A DNA stretch of 42,724 nt from Bacteroidaceae bacterium (GTDB lineage: Bacteria > Bacteroidota > Bacteroidia > Bacteroidales > Bacteroidaceae). Position 1 is the stretch's first letter. Every line of letters starts with the position of its first letter. The translations under genes and the position numbers were made by a program. Below are positions 25,055-35,392 of the stretch, in pieces. The notes beneath the pieces were generated by a model that was not told where the DNA came from, did no database searches, and saw nothing but the letters and a program-made list of their open reading frames with translations. Location: the NCBI GenBank assembly GCA_017556045.1, contig JAFZFF010000095.1:1-42724 (forward strand), given 5' to 3'.

Positions 25055-28000
25055 ATGAAATACTTAAGCTTTCTTTTCACCCTGCTGGCTGTAGCCTTTT
25101 CGGCACAAGCCAATCCCCTATGGATGCGCTATCCAGCCATCTCCCCCAACGGAGAACAGATAGCCTTCACCTATAAGGGCAGTATCTATGTCGTCCCCTC
25201 GCAAGGCGGCCACGCCAAACGCATCACGCCTACCGTCGGATACAGCAGCGCGCCCGTCTGGTCACCCGACTCGAAGACACTGGCCTACGCCAACGACCGA
25301 TACGGCAACTTCGACGTGTTCACCATCCCTGCCAATGGCGGTACACCAACACGCATCACCACCAACTCGGCCAAGGAGACACCTTATGCCTTCTCCAATG
25401 ACGGCAAGACCATCTATTTCGGTGCTACCATTTCAGACCCCGCCGAAAGCGCACTCTTCCCCAAGAGTTCGATGCAGGAGCTATATGCCATCCCCAGCAA
25501 GGGCGGACGCTATGAGCGCGTACTGGCCACACCGGCCCAATACATCAGTTTCAGCAATGACGGCAAGACCTTCCTCTACCAGGACCGTAAGGGCGGCGAG
25601 GACGACTGGCGCAAGCACCACACATCATCCATCACACGCGACATCTGGCTGTACGACACCACCACAGGAAAGCACACCCAGCAGACCCAGTGGGAGGGCG
25701 AAAACCGCAATCCGGTATTCACCAAAGACAACAAAGACTTCTATTACCTTAGCGAGCAGGGTGGCACATTCAACGTGTGGAAGATGCCCGTTGGCAAAGT
25801 TGCGCAGGGAAAACAGATTACCAATTTCAAGACCCACCCTGTACGCTTCCTCTCCATTGCCCACAACGGCATGCTCTGCTTCGGCTACAACGGAGAGATA
25901 TACACCATGCAGGAGAACGGCTCACCCCGAAAGCTGAAGGTCGAAATCACATCTGAGGACCCCACCGACAAGAACACCTACTTCACCGTGAGCAGCGGAG
26001 GCAGCGCCACCGTATCGCCCGACGGCAAGATGATTGCCACCGTGTCAAGGGGTGAACTTTTCGTAACCGCCGTGGACTACCCTACCACCAAGCGCATTAC
26101 CAGCACACCGCAATCTGAAACCGCCCCCTCGTTCTCGGCAGACAGCCGCACCATTGCCTATGCCTCAGAACGCGATGGCAACTGGAACATCTATACCGCC
26201 ACCCTTGCCCGTAAGGACGAGCCCAACCTGGCGTACGCCACACTCATTGAGGAAAAGCCCCTATTCAAGGACAACAAGGTGGACCGCAGCTATCCCAAAT
26301 ACTCGCCCGACGGCAAGGAACTGGCCTACGTAGAGGGCCGCTGCCGTCTGATGGTACTCGACATCGAAAGCGGCAAGACACGTCAGATTACCGACGGTAG
26401 CCAGCACTACTCCACTACCGGACACATGGACTATTCGTGGTCACCCGATGGCAAGTGGTTCGTAGTAAGCTACACCGGCAACAAACACGACCCCTATTCC
26501 GACATCGGCCTTGTCAGTGCCAAGGGCGGCGAAATCCACAACATCACCAACACCGGCTACTTCGACAATTCGCCACAATGGGTGATGGGCGGAAATGCCA
26601 TCCTCTTCTCTACCGACCGCTACGGTATGCGCAGTCATGCTTCATGGGGGTCGTTGAACGACATCATGATTGTCTACCTGAACCGCAAAGCCTATGAACT
26701 GGCACGCATGAGCAAGGAAGACTACGCGCTATACAAGGAAGCCGAGAAGAAGGCCAAAGAAGAGAAAGAAAAGGCCGAGAAAGAGAAGGCTGAGAAAGAG
26801 AAGGGCAAAAAAGACCAGAAGGACGATAAGACCACCGAGAAAAATCCCGAAAAGGAGAAAGAGGACATTGTGGTGGAACTGGAAAACATCGAAGAACGCA
26901 TTGTGCGCCTGACCCCACGTTCGGGAACATTGAGTGGCTTCACCATGAACAAGGAGGGCGACAAGCTTTTCTACATGATGTCATACGATGGCGACTATGA
27001 CATGTGGCAACTCGATCTGCGCGACCGCAGCAACAAGGTCATCCACGAAGGCGTGTCCGGCTCGCTCATTTGGGACAAGAAAATGGAAAATATGTTCATC
27101 TTCGGTAGCCGCACCGGAAAGTACAAGGACGGAAACGGCGCCTACACCGGCATCACCATCCGCGGAGAGATGAGCATGGATCTGGCCCAAGAACGCGAAT
27201 ACATGTTCGACCGCATCTACCGTCAGGAAAAGGAACGCTTCTACCACGTGGACATGCACGGCGTAAACTGGGACGGGCTACGCGACAACTACGCACGATT
27301 CCTGCCCCACATCAACAACAACTTCGACTTTGCCGAGATGGCAAGCGAATGGTTGGGCGAACTGAACGTGTCACACACGGGCTGTAGCTACTCTCCCTCA
27401 TACGATGGCAACAGCGACAATACCGCCGACCTGGGACTCTTCTACGACACCAGCCACAAGGGCAACGGACTCAGGGTGAGCGAGATCATCGTGGGCGGTC
27501 CTTTTGACAAAGCCACGTCACAGCTAAAAGAGGGCGATATCATCGAGAAAATCAACGGCACAGACATTACCGCCGACATGGACTACTACCCCTTGCTCAA
27601 CCGTCTCGCCGGCAAACGCACACTCATCTCCATCTACCGCCCGGGGGACAATAAGCGTTGGGAAGAGGTCATTAAGCCCGTATCGCGCGGCAGCCTCTCC
27701 GGCCAGCTTTACAAGCGTTGGGTGAAACAGCGCGCCGCCGATGTAGAAAGACTCTCCAAGGGACGTTTGGGATATGTACATATCGAGTCCATGGGCGACG
27801 CCAGCTTCCGCACCATCTACGCCGACATTCTGGGTAAATACAACCATTGCGAAGGCATTGTCATCGACACACGCTTCAACGGTGGCGGTCGCCTGCACGA
27901 AGACATTGAAATCCTCTTCAGTGGCGAGAAGTATCTCACTCAGGTAGTGCGAGGCAAGGAAGCCTGCGACATGCCTAGCCGTCGCTACAACAAGCCCTCC

Positions 28001-28333
28001 ATCATGATCACCTGTGAGGCCAACTACTCCAACGCCCACGGTACACCCTGGGTCTACCAGCACCGCGGCATTGGCAAGGTGGTGGGCATGCCCGTTCCTG
28101 GCACCATGACCAGCGTTACCTGGGAGCGCCTGCAGGACGCATCGCTGGTGTTCGGCATCCCCGTTACTGGATACCGCACCGCCGACGGCAGCTACCTGGA
28201 AAACAAGCAGCTGGAGCCCGACATCAAGGTAGCCAATTCGCCCGAGCTGATTGTCACCGGCCGCGACGAGCAACTTGAAGCTGCCGTAAAGGCCCTGCTC
28301 GAACAAATAGACGCGGAGAAGAAACAGAAATAA
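25055..28333 (+). CDS. Tricorn-like protease with beta-propeller, PDZ and S41 domains
   Basis: A 1092-aa secreted or periplasmic protease. A signal peptide covers residues 1-20 (LLAVAFSAQANP). Residues about 20-550 form PD40/WD40-like propeller repeats (ISPNGEQIAF, WSPDSKTLAYANDRYGN). Residues about 555-605 are a Lys/Glu linker of KAEKEK repeats. A second propeller-like part follows, then a PDZ domain (about 800-860, GGPFDKATSQLKEGDIIEKI) and an S41 core with FNGGGRL and the probable nucleophile Ser992 in ANYSNAHG. Archaeal tricorn degrades peptides released by the proteasome. The frame is open back to 24851, but that part overlaps cvpA and lacks a signal peptide, so ATG 25055 is the start. 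Confidence 0.92.
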   Translation: MKYLSFLFTLLAVAFSAQANPLWMRYPAISPNGEQIAFTYKGSIYVVPSQGGHAKRITPTVGYSSAPVWSPDSKTLAYANDRYGNFDVFTIPANGGTPTRITTNSAKETPYAFSNDGKTIYFGATISDPAESALFPKSSMQELYAIPSKGGRYERVLATPAQYISFSNDGKTFLYQDRKGGEDDWRKHHTSSITRDIWLYDTTTGKHTQQTQWEGENRNPVFTKDNKDFYYLSEQGGTFNVWKMPVGKVAQGKQITNFKTHPVRFLSIAHNGMLCFGYNGEIYTMQENGSPRKLKVEITSEDPTDKNTYFTVSSGGSATVSPDGKMIATVSRGELFVTAVDYPTTKRITSTPQSETAPSFSADSRTIAYASERDGNWNIYTATLARKDEPNLAYATLIEEKPLFKDNKVDRSYPKYSPDGKELAYVEGRCRLMVLDIESGKTRQITDGSQHYSTTGHMDYSWSPDGKWFVVSYTGNKHDPYSDIGLVSAKGGEIHNITNTGYFDNSPQWVMGGNAILFSTDRYGMRSHASWGSLNDIMIVYLNRKAYELARMSKEDYALYKEAEKKAKEEKEKAEKEKAEKEKGKKDQKDDKTTEKNPEKEKEDIVVELENIEERIVRLTPRSGTLSGFTMNKEGDKLFYMMSYDGDYDMWQLDLRDRSNKVIHEGVSGSLIWDKKMENMFIFGSRTGKYKDGNGAYTGITIRGEMSMDLAQEREYMFDRIYRQEKERFYHVDMHGVNWDGLRDNYARFLPHINNNFDFAEMASEWLGELNVSHTGCSYSPSYDGNSDNTADLGLFYDTSHKGNGLRVSEIIVGGPFDKATSQLKEGDIIEKINGTDITADMDYYPLLNRLAGKRTLISIYRPGDNKRWEEVIKPVSRGSLSGQLYKRWVKQRAADVERLSKGRLGYVHIESMGDASFRTIYADILGKYNHCEGIVIDTRFNGGGRLHEDIEILFSGEKYLTQVVRGKEACDMPSRRYNKPSIMITCEANYSNAHGTPWVYQHRGIGKVVGMPVPGTMTSVTWERLQDASLVFGIPVTGYRTADGSYLENKQLEPDIKVANSPELIVTGRDEQLEAAVKALLEQIDAEKKQK

Positions 28334-28358
28334 CACCATCTTCCTCCTCATATAAACT

Positions 28359-28390
28359 ATAGCCGATACGCTCGTATCGGCTATTTTTAT
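28359..28390 (+). terminator. Terminator after the tricorn-like gene
   Basis: A perfect 12-bp stem (ATAGCCGATACG and its complement, loop CT) is followed by TTTTTATT. Confidence 0.85.
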
Positions 28391-28624
28391 TACTGAAGCG
28401 TAAAGAAAGGCAAGAGAAAAGGCAAAAGATAAGGCAAGTTTGTCATTTATAATACTTTGTATATCTGCAGCATACACCACAGAAAAGGCAAAAGGCAAGT
28501 CTTGCCTATTTTTTTGTAACGTTTTAAAAAAGATTCTATACTACCACCTCAAATTATCTCATTTCCCATAGCCAGCAAAGTCCTTTATGACACGTGATGG
28601 AAGCACGTCGCATACACACATCGG

Positions 28625-28734
28625 TAGTTGCTACTACATGCCTCGCTTGCTAGTGAGGTACACCGCACTAACTACTGAGGTATGCCGCGATAGCTACTGC
28701 TGCATACGTCACAAGCTACTGACGCGAATGTTAA
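28625..28734. repeat. Five degenerate 22-bp tandem units
   Basis: Units start at 28625, 28647, 28669, 28691 and 28713. The clearest pattern is TAGCTACTGAGGTATGCCGC, with most units keeping TACT, GTA or GCATA, and CCGC at matching positions. There are no spacers between units, so this is not a CRISPR. No reading frame is kept open across it with a start and promoter. Confidence 0.6.
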
Positions 28735-29001
28735 CAGGCAGCATCACGTAAGAATGCAAGTCTGCGCCGTGATTTTCTCTTTGCCTCGCGTGAAAAATGT
28801 GATATGTATTATATCACTCCACCTGTGGGTGAAAAAAATAAAGACAAATCACAAGACTTGCCTTTTCTTTCACTTATCATACTGATATTATGAGATTTAT
28901 CAACGACAAAACTTACCTTTTTCTTGCCTTTTGATTTGCCTTATCATGTAAGGTTATTGATTCGGCTGCTTCTCTCGTGTCAGCTAAAAACAAATGCGGT
29001 A

Positions 29002-29033
29002 TTTGCACGTTTCAGTAAAAAGTAGTACTTTCG
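29002..29033 (+). promoter_or_regulatory. sufBCD promoter
   Basis: TTTG at 29002-29005, a 20-nt spacer and TACTTTCG at 29026-29033 (one mismatch to TAnnTTTG). The sufB ATG follows 19 nt later. Confidence 0.6.
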
Positions 29034-29052
29034 TGCTCCCTAAATAAACTAT

Positions 29053-30534
<1,482 letters not shown>

Positions 30535-30601
30535 GATAATTGACAATGGACAATTGATAATGGAGAGTCTCCTCTGAGAGCTCTAAAACAAGAATAAGAC
30601 A

Positions 30602-31354
30602 ATGCTAAAGATAAGCAACTTACACGCCAGCATCAATGGCAAAGAGATATTGAAGGGTATCAACCTCGAGGTACGCCCAGGTGAGGTACATGCCATCATG
30701 GGCCCCAACGGCTCGGGTAAGAGCACACTGAGCAATGTGCTCGTAGGACACCCCTCATACGAGGTGACCGAAGGTGAGGTGACATTCAATGGTAAAGACC
30801 TGTTGGCATTAGCCCCCGAGGACCGTAGCCACGAGGGATTGTTCCTCTCGTTCCAGTACCCCGTAGAGATACCTGGAGTGAGCATGGTGAACTTCATGCG
30901 TGCTGCTATCAACGAGCAGCGCAAGTATCGCGGACTGGCTCCCTTGGCAGCCAACGAGTTCCTCAAACTCATGCGCGAGAAGCGTGCCTTCGTAGAGCTC
31001 GACAGTAAGCTTGCCAACCGCTCGGTAAACGAAGGCTTCAGTGGCGGTGAGAAGAAGAAAAACGAGATTTTCCAGATGGCAATGCTCGAGCCACGCCTCA
31101 GCATCCTCGACGAGACAGACTCAGGCCTCGACATCGATGCTTTGCGTATCGTGGCTGAGGGCGTCAACAAGCTGAAGACACCGGAGACATCGACCATCGT
31201 GATTACTCACTATCAGCGCCTGCTCGACTATCTCAAGCCCGATGTAGTGCACGTGCTCTACAAGGGACGTATCGTGAAGACTGCAGGTCCGGAGCTGGCA
31301 CTTGAAATTGAGAAGCGCGGCTTCGACTGGATTAAAAAGGAGGTGGACGAGTGA
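30602..31354 (+). CDS. sufC: Fe-S cluster assembly ATPase SufC
   Basis: This ABC-type ATPase drives conformational change in the SufBCD complex. The 250-aa protein has Walker A GPNGSGKST (residues 34-42), the signature FSGGEKKKNE, Walker B LSILDETDSGLD and a switch His in VITHYQRLL. It starts 67 bp after sufB. That spacer contains an AATTGACAATGG-type low-complexity repeat like the one at 613-655. It overlaps sufD by one base (TGATG). Confidence 0.96.
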   Translation: MLKISNLHASINGKEILKGINLEVRPGEVHAIMGPNGSGKSTLSNVLVGHPSYEVTEGEVTFNGKDLLALAPEDRSHEGLFLSFQYPVEIPGVSMVNFMRAAINEQRKYRGLAPLAANEFLKLMREKRAFVELDSKLANRSVNEGFSGGEKKKNEIFQMAMLEPRLSILDETDSGLDIDALRIVAEGVNKLKTPETSTIVITHYQRLLDYLKPDVVHVLYKGRIVKTAGPELALEIEKRGFDWIKKEVDE

Positions 31355-32697
31355 TGCAAAGCAAAGAGCAATACCTCAACCTCTATAGTGAGTGCCGCGA
31401 ACTCATCGCACGCCATAGCAGCGATGTGATGAATGCGCAGCGCGAGGCGGCTTGTGCCGAATTGCAACGCATGGGACTCCCTACAAAGAAGGACGAGGAT
31501 TACAAGTATACCGATGTAGAGGCACTCTTTGCGCCCGACTATGGGCTCAACCTCAATCGCCTCGATATCCCCGTGAACCCCTACGATGCATTCAAATGCG
31601 ACGTGCCCAACCTGAGCACTGCACTGTACTTCATCGTCAACGACCGCTTCTATGCCAAGGCACTCCCCAAGGTAAACTTGCCCGAGGGGGTTATCATCGG
31701 CAGCCTGCGTGAGTTGTCTGCTGAGCATCCTGAACTCGTAGCACGCTACTATGGCACCTTGGCCGATGTGAAGGAGAATGCCGTGACAGCTCTAAACACC
31801 ATGCTCACACAAGATGGTTTGCTCCTCTATGTGCCCAAAGGCGTAGTAGTGGAAAAGCCTATCCAGCTGGTCAACATACTCCGTGCTGATGTCAACTTCA
31901 TGGTCAATCGCCGCGTACTCATCATCATCGAAGATTGCGCACAGGCCCGCATGCTCGTTTGCGACCATGCTGCTGACGAAGTGGACTTCCTCGCTACACA
32001 AGTCATCGAGGTGGTGGTAGGTCGCGGAGCCTCATTCGAGCTATACGAACTGGAAGAGACGACTGCTCGCACCCATCGCCTGAGCAATCTCTATGTACGC
32101 CAGGAGGCCGACAGCAAAGTGCTTATCAATGATGTCACCCTCATGGGCGGCACCACACGCAATACGACCCGCGTCACCCTCGGAGGGCGTGGCGCACATA
32201 TCAACCTCTGCGGCATGGCTATTGCCGATAAGCAGCAGCATGTAGATAATCACACCTTCATCGATCATGCCGTGAGCGACTGTACCAGCCATGAGCTCTA
32301 TAAATATGTGCTCGATGATGAGGCTATCGGAGCCTTCGCAGGCAAGGTACTCGTACGCGAGGGAGCTCAGCACACTGACTCGCAGCAGACCAATCGTAAC
32401 CTCTGCCTCACACGCCAGGCACGTATGTACACCCAGCCCCAGCTCGAGATCTATGCCGACGATGTCAAGTGTAGCCATGGTGCTACGGTAGGACAGCTCA
32501 ACGAAGATGCCCTCTTCTATATGCAGCAGCGCGGTATCAGCTACGTAGAAGCTCGCCAACTCCTCATGAGAGCCTTTGTAGGCGAGGTCATTGACGAAGT
32601 TAGTCTCGAAGCCTTGCGCGACCGCTTACACCACTTGGTAGAGAAGCGCTTCCGTGGTGAGCTCGGCCAGTGCCGCGAGTGTAACGCTTGTCATTGA
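31354..32697 (+). CDS. sufD: Fe-S cluster assembly protein SufD
   Basis: The third member of the SufBC2D scaffold, structurally similar to SufB. The 447-aa protein has an N-terminal helical part (PTKKDEDYKYTDVEALF) and a beta-helix core, ending with the shared SufB/D motif (KCSHGATVGQLNEDALFYMQ) and a helical tail. The tail ends in HC-like CRECNACH, three Cys and one His within a few residues, which could bind metal. ATG 31354 overlaps the sufC stop, implying translational coupling; a GTG at 31351 would add one residue. Confidence 0.94.
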   Translation: MQSKEQYLNLYSECRELIARHSSDVMNAQREAACAELQRMGLPTKKDEDYKYTDVEALFAPDYGLNLNRLDIPVNPYDAFKCDVPNLSTALYFIVNDRFYAKALPKVNLPEGVIIGSLRELSAEHPELVARYYGTLADVKENAVTALNTMLTQDGLLLYVPKGVVVEKPIQLVNILRADVNFMVNRRVLIIIEDCAQARMLVCDHAADEVDFLATQVIEVVVGRGASFELYELEETTARTHRLSNLYVRQEADSKVLINDVTLMGGTTRNTTRVTLGGRGAHINLCGMAIADKQQHVDNHTFIDHAVSDCTSHELYKYVLDDEAIGAFAGKVLVREGAQHTDSQQTNRNLCLTRQARMYTQPQLEIYADDVKCSHGATVGQLNEDALFYMQQRGISYVEARQLLMRAFVGEVIDEVSLEALRDRLHHLVEKRFRGELGQCRECNACH

Positions 32698-32725
32698 TAG
32701 ATACCCTCTACGCAGAAGACATATG

Positions 32726-32765
32726 GTACTTTGTACGACGAAAATCGTGCAAAGTACTTTTTTAT
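32726..32765 (+). terminator. Terminator after sufBCD
   Basis: GTACTTTG and CAAAGTAC flank an inner ACGA/TCGT stem, followed by a run of eight T. Confidence 0.8.
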
Positions 32766-32843
32766 TATGACTAATTCTACGATTCTTCACAAAGATTAGG
32801 AATCTTTTCATACTATTGTGGATGGAATCTCCCAAAAAAAGGT

Positions 32844-32851
32844 TACATTTG
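32844..32851 (+). promoter_or_regulatory. -7 box of the mannose-1-phosphate guanylyltransferase gene
   Basis: TACATTTG fits TAnnTTTG. A leader of about 50 nt follows to the ATG at 32910. The -33 element is not clear. Confidence 0.45.
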
Positions 32852-32909
32852 CAATTGTAACTATAGGGGCAGAGACCCCTTGGTTGTAACAACATAAAAA
32901 TCAATAACT

Positions 32910-33992
32910 ATGAATAAAAACAACTATTGCGTCATCATGGCGGGTGGCATCGGAAGTCGATTTTGGCCGCAGAGTCGAGTGAAGTGCCCCAAACAATTTA
33001 TAGATTTCTTTGGCATGGGCAAGTCGCTGCTACAGCAGACCTATGAGCGCTTCGCCACTATCGTGCCACCCGAAAATATCATCGTATCTACTCATCTTGC
33101 CTACTCTGAGCTCGTAGCTAAGCAACTACCTGGCCTTGCCCCAGAGCAGATATTGCGTGAGCCAGCCTATCGTGGCACCGCACCCAGCATGGCCTTTGCA
33201 GCCTATCACATACGTACGCTAAACCCTGAAGCCAATATCGTGATGGCTCCCTCAGACCAGCTCATCCTTGATGAAGTACGCTTTGCCGAGGATATGCGCC
33301 GCGCCCTCGACTACGTATCCCATCATGACCATCTGGTCACTGTAGGCATACGCCCCACTCACCCAGAGACACGCTATGGCTATATCCAGACAAGCAACGA
33401 AGGCGACGAGGGATTTACCAAGATCAAGACGTTTACTGAGAAGCCTGAGATAGACTTTGCCCGTGTATTTGTGGAGAGCGGCGAATTTTTCTGGAACACA
33501 GGTCTCTTCGTATGGAATGTCAACACCATCATACATACGATGGGCGAGATGCTGCCAGAGATGAATGCCAGCTTCGAGCGCATCTTTGCCGAGGAGTCTA
33601 ACCGTGACAAGCGCCGCGCAGCATTGTATGACTGCTATGAATCGTTCCCCAATATCTCGGTAGACTATGCCGTTATCGAGCGCTCATCGAATGTGTACAT
33701 GCAAATCGGCGCATTTGGATGGGCTGATGTGGGCAGATGGGATGATATCTATCGCTACTCGTCTAAGGACTCTACTGGAAATGTCGTGCAGAGTGGTCGT
33801 GCAGAGTTTTACAATTGCCACAACAATCTCGTCTCTGCGCCAGACAAGAAGTTGGTAGTCCTACAAGACCTTGAGGGCTATCTTGTGAACGACACGGAGG
33901 ATGTACTGGTCATCTGCAAAAAGGGCGAGGATGATGACTTTAAGAAATTCCGCACCAATATACTCGTAAAGTACGGCGAAGACTATATGTAG
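32910..33992 (+). CDS. manC: Mannose-1-phosphate guanylyltransferase
   Basis: It makes GDP-mannose from mannose-1-phosphate and GTP, the precursor for GDP-fucose and for mannose-containing glycans, which Bacteroidales use in capsules and in O-glycosylation of exported proteins. The 360-aa protein has the nucleotidyltransferase signature GGIGSRFWPQSRVKCPKQF near residue 12, the FTEKP motif near 175 and WNTGLFVWN near 195. The C-terminal phosphomannose isomerase part of bifunctional AlgA/ManC enzymes is absent, as usual for the short form. It stands alone between sufD and the convergent DUF2851 gene. Confidence 0.93.
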   Translation: MNKNNYCVIMAGGIGSRFWPQSRVKCPKQFIDFFGMGKSLLQQTYERFATIVPPENIIVSTHLAYSELVAKQLPGLAPEQILREPAYRGTAPSMAFAAYHIRTLNPEANIVMAPSDQLILDEVRFAEDMRRALDYVSHHDHLVTVGIRPTHPETRYGYIQTSNEGDEGFTKIKTFTEKPEIDFARVFVESGEFFWNTGLFVWNVNTIIHTMGEMLPEMNASFERIFAEESNRDKRRAALYDCYESFPNISVDYAVIERSSNVYMQIGAFGWADVGRWDDIYRYSSKDSTGNVVQSGRAEFYNCHNNLVSAPDKKLVVLQDLEGYLVNDTEDVLVICKKGEDDDFKKFRTNILVKYGEDYM

Positions 33993-34041
33993 TGTTTATA
34001 CTACTTAGAATATCAGTATGGGGCAGAGAGGCACACAACCT

Positions 34042-35349
34042 TTATGCCCCATATTCTTTCTTCAGGAACTCGTAGCCAATGCGGCAACGCAAGCAGTCAC
34101 GGCGATCACAATACTCCTTCTTCAGATGGATGAGCGCTTGGCTATCTGCAGCATGTTTGACCAGAAGGCCACAGTCAGTCCAGCCGCGGATGATGTAGTT
34201 ATTCTCGGCCTTGAGCTGCTCAAGTAGTAGCACCGCCTGTTCACAGTAGCGCTCCTCATCTTTACGACGGCCATAGCTGTAGTAGAATGGAGCTACAGAA
34301 TTGATCAGCAATAGGGTCACGGCATTGTCTGTGATGCGCTTCTTCATGGGAGAAGATTCTGTAGAGCCAAACACATAGTGCGTATCCCAATACTCCGAAG
34401 CATTGATATCCAGCAGGGCTGTGATTGCCTTGCGATCGGGAGCAGCCAACAACTTAGCTACACTGACACGATGCTCATGATACAGCTTGGCCAATTGCGC
34501 TAGTCTCACGTGGGGGAAGTTGGCTGGACGCATGCCTAAGTGGCGCCATTGCGTATAGCTTATCGGATGGAGGCCAAACTTATGCGCTAAGAACTTGTAT
34601 TCACGGCACAGCGACTGATAGTACTCGTCCGTAGCCAATGCCGCATGATAATACTCGGGGATAGCCTCATCAGCAAGCAGTCCCGCCTGTCCGAAAAAGA
34701 TGGCTTCCACCTGCAATAAATTGTCAGCATGCTTATCTACGGCACGGAAGTCTATGCGGCGCGACCACTCGTCAAAAGCCTCACCATTGGTACCAAAGCC
34801 AAAATTGCGTGCCAGGGTACAGAAGAGGGCATCGTCCCAGTTCTTATCGTGAGCATCGTAGCGCTGAGCTATCTGGGCAGCACGCATGTCAAAGCGCTCA
34901 CACAGCAGAGAGGACATGAAACTATGCAGCGTAAGGCTACTCAGCTCGGGTATGATGCGATAGCAGGGAGGATAGTGCTCTGTCTTATGGAGTTGAGCAT
35001 AATTGTCTACAATGTGTTGGGGGACCTTCAACTCCAGCTGCGGGATAGGTGTACCATCTGTGCGTAGGATAACCTCATCAACCGTCTCTGCTACGTGCAG
35101 CACCACTGAGTCATAGCGCACATTGCTATCGTGCCCATGCTGCAGCCAGTCTGACGCACGCCCATGAATCTCTACATTGCCCACCCAAAGCGTACCCGCG
35201 ATCTTCACCTTTGCATTAAAGAAGTCGGGGCCATCGCTGCGGTTCTCCATACCAGGGTGTATCACCTCTATGGGCAGCCCATCTGTAGTCTTCAGCTCTG
35301 AGAGTGGCAACAGACGATGCTTCCAGATATAGCGCACAAGTGATTCCAT
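34042..35349 (-). CDS. DUF2851 family protein
   Basis: The 435-aa protein matches the Bacteroidota DUF2851 family: ESLVRYIWKHRLLPLSELKT at the start, then GPDFFNAKVKIAGTLWVGNVEIH, where a PD-(D/E)XK-like core (Asp-Phe near residue 40, VGNVEIH, then HSSDW-like) has been suggested by the motif order. A Cys-rich end (CDRRDCLRCRIGYEFL) is conserved in the family. Function is unknown. The frame is open 27 codons upstream, but ATG 35349 gives the family start. It lies 43 bp downstream of dusB on the same strand. Confidence 0.85.
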   Translation of the reverse strand: MESLVRYIWKHRLLPLSELKTTDGLPIEVIHPGMENRSDGPDFFNAKVKIAGTLWVGNVEIHGRASDWLQHGHDSNVRYDSVVLHVAETVDEVILRTDGTPIPQLELKVPQHIVDNYAQLHKTEHYPPCYRIIPELSSLTLHSFMSSLLCERFDMRAAQIAQRYDAHDKNWDDALFCTLARNFGFGTNGEAFDEWSRRIDFRAVDKHADNLLQVEAIFFGQAGLLADEAIPEYYHAALATDEYYQSLCREYKFLAHKFGLHPISYTQWRHLGMRPANFPHVRLAQLAKLYHEHRVSVAKLLAAPDRKAITALLDINASEYWDTHYVFGSTESSPMKKRITDNAVTLLLINSVAPFYYSYGRRKDEERYCEQAVLLLEQLKAENNYIIRGWTDCGLLVKHAADSQALIHLKKEYCDRRDCLRCRIGYEFLKKEYGA

Positions 35350-35392
35350 GAGAAAGCGTCTTTTAAGGTTAACCTTTGCTACAATATATGCA

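Larger units (their letters stand above)
28391..29052. other. Repeat-rich intergenic region before sufB
   Basis: No convincing gene is present. The left side (about 28405-28507) has five AAGGCAA-type motifs on the plus strand, and the right side (about 28851-28944) has the same motifs inverted (CTTGCC, TTTGCC). The two sides are imperfect inverted repeats of roughly 100 bp. A small terminator-like hairpin (AGGCAAGTCTTGCCT then seven T) lies near 28493-28516. The interior contains a 22-bp tandem array (28625-28734). The sufB promoter is at the right end. Confidence 0.6.

Noticed and set aside
27524..28498. 324-codon ORF antisense to the tricorn-like gene
   Set aside because: The opposite strand has PDZ and S41 motifs in frame; the antisense frame has none and starts within the repeat-rich gap.
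28625..28734. CRISPR array
   Set aside because: The 22-bp units are directly adjacent and degenerate, with no unique spacers and no cas genes nearby.
34015..34052. Terminator between manC and the DUF2851 gene
   Set aside because: GGGGCA and TGCCCC can pair over 19 nt, but no T-run follows on either strand and the stem overlaps the DUF2851 stop codon.
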